Of a DNA stretch of 64,000 nucleotides, positions 16,494 through 23,524 are shown piece by piece. Below the pieces are notes generated by a model, which did not search any database, had not been told where the DNA came from, and saw nothing but the letters and a program-made list of their open reading frames with translations. Origin of the DNA: Stenotrophomonas beteli. GTDB taxonomy: Bacteria > Pseudomonadota > Gammaproteobacteria > Xanthomonadales > Xanthomonadaceae. Where the stretch lies: contig NZ_LLXV01000039.1 of assembly GCF_001431665.1 (NCBI RefSeq), positions 62,001 through 126,000 of the forward strand. The letters run 5' to 3'. The position numbers and the translations under genes were made by a program. Every line of letters begins with the position of its first letter. Positions within the stretch are counted from its first letter, which is position 1.

Positions 16494-16568
16494 AAAGGGG
16501 ACGGAGGGGATTAAGTCGTATCAGGCCAGTCAGTGCCGAATGCGACTTAATCCCCTCCGTCCCCTTTT
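16493..16568. repeat. Long palindromic element with 26-bp perfect arms
   Basis: The arm 16493-16518 (starting AAAAGGGGACGGAGGGG) is an exact reverse complement of 16543-16568, with 24 bases between. It ends in TTTT and could act as a bidirectional terminator. It is unlike the SMAG and GGGGTC families and is found once in this window. It lies between the DUF3106 gene and the MATE gene, starting within the stop codon of the former. Confidence 0.85.
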
Positions 16569-16692
16569 GCGGGCTGGAACCCAGCATTCACGCCGTGTCA
16601 TGGGAATACCCGCGCTGCGCGCGTAAGATGACCGGCCGCAAACCCGGTGCCTGTGCCCTTCGCGCGCAACCGTAGTTCGCGTCAAGCACCTT

Positions 16693-18057
16693 ATGTCTAC
16701 TGCAACCTCCACGCCGCGCTTCAGCAAGGAAGTCGGCGCCACCGGTCTGCTCGCCCTGCCGCTTGTGCTGGGCCACGTATCCACCGGTCTGATCTCCTTC
16801 GTCGACAACGTGATTGCCGGCCACCACGCCACGGCGACCCTGGCCGCGGTGACCATCGGTACCGCACTGTTGTGGCTGCCGATGCTGATCCCGATCGGCA
16901 CGCTCATCTCGCTTACCGCCTCGGTCTCGCAGCTGCATGGCGCCGGCCGCGAGCGCGAGATCGGCCCGCTGTTCCGCCAGGCGTTGTGGCTGGCGCTGGG
17001 CCTGGGCCTGATCATGTTCACCTTCCTCACCGTGGTGCCGCCGTTGCTGCCGGCATTCGGCATCGCGCCGGACATCGTGCCGGGGGCGACCGCGTTCCTG
17101 CATGCGGTGCGCTGGGGCGGGCCGGCGCTCACTCTGTACTTCTGCATGCGCTACCTGAGCGAAGGCATGCACTGGACGTTGCCGACCATGCTGCTCGGCT
17201 TCGGTGGCCTGCTGGTGCTGGCGCCAATGGGCTATGTGCTGGCCAACGGCAAGCTGGGCTTCCCGGAACTGGGCGCCGAAGGCCTGGGCATCGCCTCGGC
17301 GGTGATGATGTGGCTGCAGGCGATCGCGTTTGCCACCTACCTGTGGTGCACCAAGCGCTTCGCCCACCTGCAGCTGTTCTCGCATTTCGAAGGCCCGCGC
17401 TGGAAGGCGATCTGGGACCTGCTGCGTACCGGCCTGCCGATCGGCATCACCGTGCTGATGGAAGGCGGTCTGTTCATCGTCACCGCGCTGCTGATCGGCC
17501 GCCTCGGTGCCAACGAAGCGGCCGCACACCAGATCGCGATCAACGTCGCGCAGCTGTGCTTCATGATCCCGATGGGCGTGGCCGAGGCTACCACCGTGCG
17601 CGTCGGCCATGCCGTCGGCCGTGGCGATGGCTTTGGCGTGCGCCGTGCGGCGTGGGCCGGCTACGCGATCATCATGGGTACGCAGACGCTGTCGGCGGCG
17701 GTGCTGCTGTTCGGCCACGACGCCATCGTCGGGGTTTACACCAACGATCTGGCAGTGGCTGGCCTGGCCTCGACGCTGCTGCTGTATGCGGCGACCTTCC
17801 AGTTCCCCGATGGCATCCAGGTGCTCTCGGCCGGCGCGTTGCGCGGCCTGAAGGACACCCGCGTGCCGATGTTCATTGCCATGTTCGCGTACTGGGGCCT
17901 GGGCATGCCGCTCGGTGCCGGGCTCGGCCTGGGCCTGGGCATGGGCCCGCAGGGCATGTGGATCGGCCTGATCGTCGGGCTGACCGCCGCTGCCATCCTG
18001 ATGGGCTGGCGCCTGCGCCGCAGCAGCCTGCGCATCGGCCAGTCGATGCTGTCCTGA
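16693..18057 (+). CDS. MATE-family multidrug/Na+ antiporter (NorM-like)
   Basis: A 454-residue inner-membrane exporter with twelve predicted membrane helices in two pseudo-symmetrical halves. The opening FSKEVGATGLLALPLVLGHV and VDNVIAGHHATATLAAVTIG follow the NorM pattern (P and D residues of the cation site region, residues 22 and 37). The second half begins LLRTGLPIGITVLMEGGLF with the conserved P and E. MATE transporters exchange Na+ or H+ for cationic drugs. The substrate is not predictable. It stands alone after the palindrome. A start a few codons away is possible, but ATG at 16693 gives the typical family N terminus. Confidence 0.9.
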   Translation: MSTATSTPRFSKEVGATGLLALPLVLGHVSTGLISFVDNVIAGHHATATLAAVTIGTALLWLPMLIPIGTLISLTASVSQLHGAGREREIGPLFRQALWLALGLGLIMFTFLTVVPPLLPAFGIAPDIVPGATAFLHAVRWGGPALTLYFCMRYLSEGMHWTLPTMLLGFGGLLVLAPMGYVLANGKLGFPELGAEGLGIASAVMMWLQAIAFATYLWCTKRFAHLQLFSHFEGPRWKAIWDLLRTGLPIGITVLMEGGLFIVTALLIGRLGANEAAAHQIAINVAQLCFMIPMGVAEATTVRVGHAVGRGDGFGVRRAAWAGYAIIMGTQTLSAAVLLFGHDAIVGVYTNDLAVAGLASTLLLYAATFQFPDGIQVLSAGALRGLKDTRVPMFIAMFAYWGLGMPLGAGLGLGLGMGPQGMWIGLIVGLTAAAILMGWRLRRSSLRIGQSMLS

Positions 18058-18171
18058 CCTTCCGTGCCCGCCCCACCTCTGTGGCGGGCGATCCCCTGAC
18101 TTGTGTCCGATGCCGCATCACGCGGCACCGGCTATGCTGGTACCACGGCAAGAAGCCATCCGGAGTGTTCC

Positions 18172-20094
18172 ATGAATCAACCCGTGCCCCCGCTGCCCCC
18201 GGCGCGTCGCAACCCCGTCGCCAGTTTCTTCATCGGGCTGTGGGACGTCATGAACTTCACCCGCCGGTTGATCCTCAACCTGGTGTTCTTCGGCCTGCTG
18301 TTCCTGCTGCTGGTGATGTTCATCGTCGCCGCCGGCATGGGCGCCGGAGCCAGCAAATCGCTGCAGGACCGGACCACCCTGGTGATCGCGCCGGAAGGGC
18401 GCCTGGTCGAGCAGTTCAGCGCTGATCCGGTCAGCCGCGCGCTGGCCAAGGCAGTGGGTGACAACAGTGCCGAAGAGATCCAGCTGCGCGACCTGCTGCG
18501 GGTGATCGAGTCGGCCAAGGAAGACAAGAAGATCGAGCGGGTGGTGCTGGAGCTGGACAAGCTGCAGCCGTCCGGCTTTGCCTCGCTGCGCGAGGTGGCC
18601 GCAGCATTGCAGGACCTGCGCGCCTCGGGCAAGCAGCTGGTGGCCTACAGCGAGAGCATGGGCCAGTCGCAGTACCTGCTGGCCGCGCAGGCGGACGAGG
18701 TCTACCTGGACCCGATGGGCTCGGTGGTGCTGGAAGGCCTGGGTCGTTATCGCCAGTACTTCCGCACCGGCCTGCAGGACAAGCTGGGCGTGGACGTGCA
18801 CCTGTTCAAGGTGGGCGAGTACAAGTCCGCGGCCGAGCCGTACGTGCTCGACGCCGCCTCCCCGGCCTCCAAGGAAGCCGACCTGTTCTGGATGAACGAT
18901 GTGTGGCAGCGCTACCTGGGTGACATCGCCAAGGCGCGCCGCCTGGACCCGGCTCAGCTGGCCGCAGGCATCGACACGCTGCCCGAAGGCGTCGCCGCCG
19001 CCGGTGGCGATCTGGCCAAGTTCGCGCTGCAGCAGAAGCTGGTGACCGCGCTGAAGACCCGCGAGGACTTCGAGAATCTGATGATCGAGCGCGGCGTGGC
19101 CGATGACGATGCCGACGGCGGTTTCCGCAATGTCGATTTCGGCGGCTACCTGGCACTGCTCGACGCGCGTCGCAACCCGGTGGACTCGCGTCCGCAGGTG
19201 GCCGTGGTGGTCGCCGCTGGCGAAATCAGCGGCGGTGACCTGCCGGCCGGCCGCATCGGTGGCGAGTCGACCTCGGCGCTGCTGCGTGCCGCGCGTGACG
19301 ACGAGAACGTCAAGTCGGTGGTGCTGCGCGTGAACTCTCCGGGTGGCGAAGTCTTCGCCTCCGAGCAGATCCGCCGTGAAGTGGTGGCCCTGCAGGCCGC
19401 CGGCAAGCCGGTGGTGGTATCGATGGGTGACCTGGCCGCATCGGGCGGTTACTGGATCAGCATGAATGCCGACCGCATCTACGCCGATCCGTCGACCATC
19501 ACCGGATCGATCGGCATCTTCGGCATGATTCCCAACTTCAGCCGCGCGCTGGACAAGATCGGCGTGCACACCGACGGTGTCGGCACCACCCGCTTTGCCG
19601 GCGCGTTCGATGTCACCCGCCCGATGGATCCGGCCGTTGGCCAGGTCATCCAGTCGGTGATCAACAAGGGCTACGCCGATTTCACCGGCCGGGTCGCCGA
19701 GGCCCGCAAGAAGCCGGTCGAGGCCATCGATGAAGTGGCCCGTGGCCGCGTGTGGAGCGGTGCCCAGGCCAAGGAGCGCGGCCTGGTCGACGCCTTCGGT
19801 GGCTTGAAGGATGCCGTGGCCGATGCGGCCAGCCGCGCCAAGCTCGGCAAGGCCGACGCCTACCGCGTGCGCTACATCGAGAAGGCGGCCACGCCGTTCG
19901 CGCAGTTCGTCAGCGGTTTCGCCGGCAGCCGTGCCGGTGCGTGGATGCTGTCCGACTCGGGCATGGCGCGGATGATGCTGGCACGTACGATGCCGGAAGT
20001 GGACACGCAGCTGCGCTTCGTCGAGAACGCGGCCCGCGAGAAGGGCAACGGTGCGCCGGTGAAGGCGCTGGCGTACTGCTTCTGCGGGTTCTGA
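18172..20094 (+). CDS. sppA: Signal peptide peptidase SppA, 67K type
   Basis: A 640-residue membrane-anchored serine protease that degrades cleaved signal peptides in the periplasm. One membrane helix (LILNLVFFGLLFLLLVMFIVAA, about residues 38-59) is followed by two tandem SppA domains, as in E. coli SppA. The catalytic lysine is in VGEYKSAAEPY in the first domain (about residue 218). The nucleophile serine is in GDLAASGGYWISM in the second (about residue 424), consistent with the Lys/Ser dyad shared across domains. The ATG follows CGGAG. The C terminus ends in YCFCGF, an odd cysteine-containing tail. A terminator follows after 23 bases. Confidence 0.95.
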   Translation: MNQPVPPLPPARRNPVASFFIGLWDVMNFTRRLILNLVFFGLLFLLLVMFIVAAGMGAGASKSLQDRTTLVIAPEGRLVEQFSADPVSRALAKAVGDNSAEEIQLRDLLRVIESAKEDKKIERVVLELDKLQPSGFASLREVAAALQDLRASGKQLVAYSESMGQSQYLLAAQADEVYLDPMGSVVLEGLGRYRQYFRTGLQDKLGVDVHLFKVGEYKSAAEPYVLDAASPASKEADLFWMNDVWQRYLGDIAKARRLDPAQLAAGIDTLPEGVAAAGGDLAKFALQQKLVTALKTREDFENLMIERGVADDDADGGFRNVDFGGYLALLDARRNPVDSRPQVAVVVAAGEISGGDLPAGRIGGESTSALLRAARDDENVKSVVLRVNSPGGEVFASEQIRREVVALQAAGKPVVVSMGDLAASGGYWISMNADRIYADPSTITGSIGIFGMIPNFSRALDKIGVHTDGVGTTRFAGAFDVTRPMDPAVGQVIQSVINKGYADFTGRVAEARKKPVEAIDEVARGRVWSGAQAKERGLVDAFGGLKDAVADAASRAKLGKADAYRVRYIEKAATPFAQFVSGFAGSRAGAWMLSDSGMARMMLARTMPEVDTQLRFVENAAREKGNGAPVKALAYCFCGF

Positions 20095-20117
20095 CCGGCC
20101 ACGCGACCGAATGAAAA

Positions 20118-20142
20118 CGCCCGGCTTCGGCCGGGCGTTTTT
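20118..20142 (+). terminator. Intrinsic terminator of sppA
   Basis: CGCCCGGC-TTCG-GCCGGGCG, 8-bp stem with a UUCG loop, followed by five T. AAAA before the stem makes it work partly in both directions. Confidence 0.92.
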
Positions 20143-20149
20143 CGTTCAT

Positions 20150-20190
20150 GGGGTCGGATCCCGTTGCAGCGCAAAGGGCCCTGGCTCCCC
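20150..20190. repeat. Degenerate unit of the GGGGTC palindromic family
   Basis: It starts GGGGTCGGATCCC and ends CCCTGGCTCCCC around TTGCAGCGCAA. It resembles unit B at 12292-12328 with several changes in the right arm. Confidence 0.55.
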
Positions 20191-20193
20191 GGA

Positions 20194-20406
20194 TCATTGC
20201 ATCGCGTCGGCCTCGGCCTTGCGCTCACGCGCGGCGGCATCGTCCACGGTTTTCTGCACGTCCTTGGCGCGGTCCAGCGGCTCGTTGATCGCGTGCGACA
20301 TCGCTTTCGGCACCGGTGGCTGTTCCGGGTTCGGTGCGGGCGGGCGCTGGCAGGCACACAGCAGCACGGCAGCCAGCAGGGGCGTGGACAGGTTCAGGAT
20401 GCGCAT
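20194..20406 (-). CDS. Small lipoprotein
   Basis: A 70-residue protein with a lipoprotein signal: MRILNLSTPLLAAVLLCAC, in which LLCAC contains the lipobox (cleavage before C17 or C19). The mature part is Pro-rich (PPAPNPEQPPVPKA) followed by a charged helix (LDRAKDVQKTVDDAAARERK) that could form a coiled coil. The ATG follows CCGGAG on the minus strand. I do not recognise a family. It probably sits in the outer membrane, since residue +2 is not Asp. It converges with sppA and is divergent from the SDR gene. Confidence 0.75.
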   Translation of the reverse strand: MRILNLSTPLLAAVLLCACQRPPAPNPEQPPVPKAMSHAINEPLDRAKDVQKTVDDAAARERKAEADAMQ

Positions 20407-20517
20407 GGCGGCACTCCGGGACGGGCGTGCGTGCAGTGTCGCATCCCCGGCAGGGCGCCGCCGTGAGCGCGTATCCTTGCGGCATCGAAATGCAGTGGGC
20501 ACGGCCCCGGAGGACAC

Positions 20518-21294
20518 ATGACCCAGCAACGGTGGCGCCTGGACGGCCAGACGGCCCTGATCACCGGTGCCAGCGCCGGCATCGGCCTGGCCATCGCGCA
20601 TGAACTGGCCGGCTTTGGCGCTGACCTGATGATCGTCGGGCGCGATATCGACATGCTGGAGACCGCGCGCGACGAACTGCTGGACGTGCATCCGCAGATG
20701 CAGGTGCATGCGCTGGCCGCCGATGTCTCCGATGACGAAGACCGCCGGCAGATTCTGGACTGGGTGGAAGACCATAGCGATGGCCTGCATATCCTGGTCA
20801 ACAACGCCGGCGGCAACATCACCCGGCCTGCGACCGAGTACTCCGAGGACGAATGGCGCAACATCTTCGAGACCAACCTGTTCTCGGCGTTCGAACTGTC
20901 GCGCTACGCGCATCCGCTGCTGGCACGCCACGCCGCATCGTCCATCGTCAACGTCGGCAGCGTGTCCGGCCTGACCCACGTGCGCAGCGGCGTGGTCTAC
21001 GGCATGACCAAGGCGGCCATGCACCAGATGACCCGCAACCTGGCCGTCGAGTGGGCCGAGGATGGCATCCGGGTCAATGCGGTGGCGCCGTGGTACATCC
21101 GCACGCGGCGCACGTCCGGCCCGCTGTCGGACCCGGACTACTACGAGGAAGTGATCAACCGCACGCCGATGCGCCGCATCGGTGAGCCGGAGGAAGTCGC
21201 TGCGGCCGTGGGCTTCCTGTGCCTGCCGGCAGCCAGCTATGTCACCGGCGAGTGCATCGCCGTGGATGGTGGATTCCTGCGCTACGGGTTCTGA
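20518..21294 (+). CDS. Short-chain dehydrogenase/reductase (SDR), tropinone-reductase-like
   Basis: A 258-residue NAD(P)-dependent oxidoreductase. The cofactor motif is LITGASAGIGLAIA (TGxxxGxG, residues 16-29), followed by NNAGG (about 98-102). The catalytic Ser is in VGSVSG (about 145-150) and Tyr and Lys are in YGMTKAAMHQ (YxxxK, about 161-165). The C-terminal EEVAAAVGFLCLPAASYVTGECIAVDGG is typical of classical SDRs. The strongest resemblance by memory is to the tropinone reductase-like group, but the substrate in bacteria is unknown. The start follows GGAGGACAC. It stands alone, divergent from the lipoprotein gene. Confidence 0.9.
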   Translation: MTQQRWRLDGQTALITGASAGIGLAIAHELAGFGADLMIVGRDIDMLETARDELLDVHPQMQVHALAADVSDDEDRRQILDWVEDHSDGLHILVNNAGGNITRPATEYSEDEWRNIFETNLFSAFELSRYAHPLLARHAASSIVNVGSVSGLTHVRSGVVYGMTKAAMHQMTRNLAVEWAEDGIRVNAVAPWYIRTRRTSGPLSDPDYYEEVINRTPMRRIGEPEEVAAAVGFLCLPAASYVTGECIAVDGGFLRYGF

Positions 21295-21323
21295 TCTTCC
21301 AGCGGCCGGCACTACCGGGGCTG

Positions 21324-22049
21324 TCACCCCGGTACCGGGCAGCTGCTGGCCTCCAGCACGCCCTGCAGCCGCTCGCGTTCACCGCGCGCGGTATCCCGGT
21401 TCTCCGGCGCGGCGAAGCGCTCGCGGCCGCGTGCGTCGCGGAAGCGCTGCTGCCAGCTGCCACAGCGCTGTGCCTCGGGGACCTCCTCGCAGGTGTCGCG
21501 TACCACTTCGCAGCTGGCCGCATTGACCGGCGTTGCACCGCCCAGGCCCTGTACGGTCATCAGTTCGCAGCGTGCCGGCGAGGGCTCGTATTCGTGCAGG
21601 TAGCCGCCGCCCTGGCTGTCGCTGCACTGGAAGATCGGGGGCAGGGGCGGCTTCGACGGCCCGTCGCTGGCGGCACGCGCATCGGCATCGTGACGCAGCG
21701 CCGCACTGTCGAGGATCTGATCGCCGCCCTCGGCATCCACCATGCCGGCTTCCATGATCGTGCGCCCTTCGTCCGCGCGCCGTGGCGCGGTCGGGGGCGC
21801 AGTGGATCCGCTCGCGCCGGGCACGGCGGCCGGCGTGGAATCCTGTACCGGTGAGGGCTCAATCACGGCCGGTTCGGCGCTGGCCGGCGCGGGCATGCGA
21901 AGGATCTGCTGCTGGCTGCCGGCAGGGCAGGGCGTACGTTGCAGGGTCGGAACATCGCTGCTGCTGGAAGTGCAGCGGTAGATGACGCCTTCTTCGGCCA
22001 GTGCAGCGCCGGGCAACATTGCCAGGGCCAGCCAGATCAGTCTGTTCAT
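21324..22049 (-). CDS. Exported DUF4124-like protein
   Basis: A 241-residue secreted or periplasmic protein. Residues 1-18 (MNRLIWLALAMLPGAALA) are a signal peptide. The start of the mature part, EEGVIYRCTSSSSDVPTLQRTPCPAGSQQ, fits the DUF4124 pattern (YRC...PTLQRTPC). A Pro/Ala-rich linker follows, then a Cys-rich C-terminal part (IFQCSDSQGGGY, CELMTVQG, CEVVRDTCEEV, RCGSWQQRF). It is the last gene of a minus-strand row topA-tsaC-DUF4124-DUF4124 and is 22 bases after its paralogue. Function unknown. The start is set by the signal peptide. Confidence 0.8.
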   Translation of the reverse strand: MNRLIWLALAMLPGAALAEEGVIYRCTSSSSDVPTLQRTPCPAGSQQQILRMPAPASAEPAVIEPSPVQDSTPAAVPGASGSTAPPTAPRRADEGRTIMEAGMVDAEGGDQILDSAALRHDADARAASDGPSKPPLPPIFQCSDSQGGGYLHEYEPSPARCELMTVQGLGGATPVNAASCEVVRDTCEEVPEAQRCGSWQQRFRDARGRERFAAPENRDTARGERERLQGVLEASSCPVPG

Positions 22050-22071
22050 GCGCACAGCGTACAGGCTGCGC

Positions 22072-22761
22072 TCAGCGCTCGCAGTCCTGCGACAGGCGTG
22101 CGTCGATGCCACGCTGTTCGGTGCTGATGGTGGTGCGTTCGCTCTGCAGCGCACTGTTGTAGCGACGGTCCAGTTCCCAGCGGCGGTCACGCAGGCGCGC
22201 GCACACTTCCTGCTGCGGCAGGGCGTGGCAGGTGTCGCGCACCAGCACGCTGCCGGCCGGTATCTCCACGCCGACACCGACCGTGGGCGGGCGATACCCG
22301 GCGCCTCCGCCGATGGGCCGCCCCACCGGTCCACCGATGGCCGGGCGCGGGCCGGGATGACCGCCGCCCGGGTACCCATGCGGCAGCCAGATGCTGGTCC
22401 ACAACGGAACCCAGCGCGGATTGCCCTCGTTGCTGTCGCTGGTGTAGCGCCGGCCGTCGTCGCTCACGCATTCGTACATCGGCTGCGGCGGCTGGATATA
22501 GACGTGGCGCACTTCGCGCTCGCGGATGGCTGGCGTTGCGCTGGGCGGCGGCGGTGCGTCGCTGCTGGCCACCCTCGGCAGCGGATCGCGCGGACGCTGC
22601 AGGTCGCGGACTTCCTGGCGCCCGTTGCTGCAGGGTTTGTCCTGCAGGGCCACCGCGCCGTTGCTGGCCACGCAGCGGTACACGCGCACGTCGTCGGCTG
22701 CTGGCGCTGCGCTCCATGGCAGCAGCAGGCACAGGCCCAGGACGGTGCGTGTCAGGTTCAT
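22072..22761 (-). CDS. Exported DUF4124-like protein, paralogue of the next gene
   Basis: A 229-residue protein with a signal peptide (MNLTRTVLGLCLLLPWSAAPA) and the DUF4124 opening VRVYRCVASNGAVALQDKPCSNGRQ. A Pro/Gly-rich middle contains GGGAGYRPP-type segments. The C-terminal part (LVRDTCHALPQQEVCARLRDRRWELDRRY) matches the layout of the neighbouring paralogue: two conserved Cys before a basic helix. The two genes are a tandem duplication that has diverged. The gene lies 43 bases after tsaC and is likely in the same transcript. Function unknown. Confidence 0.8.
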   Translation of the reverse strand: MNLTRTVLGLCLLLPWSAAPAADDVRVYRCVASNGAVALQDKPCSNGRQEVRDLQRPRDPLPRVASSDAPPPPSATPAIREREVRHVYIQPPQPMYECVSDDGRRYTSDSNEGNPRWVPLWTSIWLPHGYPGGGHPGPRPAIGGPVGRPIGGGAGYRPPTVGVGVEIPAGSVLVRDTCHALPQQEVCARLRDRRWELDRRYNSALQSERTTISTEQRGIDARLSQDCER

Positions 22762-22804
22762 GGCAGCAGGGTGCGGGATTGTCCGGGACCGTGCAATCGT
22801 CGGC

Positions 22805-23365
22805 TCAGGAGCGCAGCACGTTGCCGCTGAGCGCATCGCGGATCGGCGTCGGCTGGGCCAGGCCGCCGGTCTGGCCATCAAGCACGCCATCGAGCAGGCG
22901 CAGCAGGCGCCGATCGAGCTCGGCGCGGCTGCGGGCCGGCGGCTCTCCGGCCAGGTTGGCGCTGGTGGACACCAGCGGCCCCCCCCAGGCGCGGCACAGG
23001 GCGGCCACCAGCGGGTGCGCGCTGATGCGCACGGCGATGCCGCTGTGCTCGCCGGTCACCCAGGGCTGCGCCCGCGGACCGGCCGGCAGGATCCAGGTGT
23101 TGGCGCCGGGCCAGCTGGCCAGCACGGCGCGTTGGCGGGCGTCGGGCAGCGCCTGCAGGCGCACCCAGCCTTCCAGCTGCGGCAGGTCGGCAGCGACCAG
23201 GATCATGCCTTTCTCGATGGGTCGCTGCTTCAGCCGCAGCACAATGTGCACCGCTGCTTCGTGCGAGGGATCGCAGCCCAGGCCCCAGACCGCCTCGGTC
23301 GGGTAGGCGATCACGCCGCCGGTACGGAGCGTGGCGACAGCGGAGTCCAGGGTGAGTTCTTTCAT
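22805..23365 (-). CDS. tsaC: Threonylcarbamoyl-AMP synthase TsaC
   Basis: A 186-residue YrdC/Sua5-type enzyme, the short form without the Sua5 domain. It makes threonylcarbamoyl-AMP from threonine, bicarbonate and ATP for the t6A37 modification of ANN-decoding tRNAs. Signatures include GGVIAYPTEAVWGLGCDP (residues 16-33), RLKQRPIEKGMILV (44-57), and PLVSTSANLAGEPP (about 130-143). Length and start match E. coli TsaC. It lies downstream of topA in the conserved gammaproteobacterial dprA-smg-topA-tsaC row, although a repeat pair now separates it from topA. Confidence 0.94.
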   Translation of the reverse strand: MKELTLDSAVATLRTGGVIAYPTEAVWGLGCDPSHEAAVHIVLRLKQRPIEKGMILVAADLPQLEGWVRLQALPDARQRAVLASWPGANTWILPAGPRAQPWVTGEHSGIAVRISAHPLVAALCRAWGGPLVSTSANLAGEPPARSRAELDRRLLRLLDGVLDGQTGGLAQPTPIRDALSGNVLRS

Positions 23366-23436
23366 GACGGCAACCAGGCCCGACGTGGGCCTTCATTATC
23401 CCCCTGCTGCGTGCAGATGGGGTGGACCCTGGCCCG

Positions 23437-23500
23437 GAAGTGCCGGCCGCTGGCCGGCATCTGATGCGTCCGGGTGTCGCCGGCCAGCGGCCGGCACTAC
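23437..23500. repeat. SMAG palindrome pair, inverted (GCCGGCC subtype)
   Basis: The left unit (23437-23460) has GAAG instead of GTAG before TGCCGGCCGCTGGCCGGCAT. The right unit (23479-23500) is inverted and ends in CTAC, an intact head. The pair lies between tsaC and topA. Confidence 0.82.
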
Positions 23501-23524
23501 CCCTCATCCACGCATGGCGTGAAA

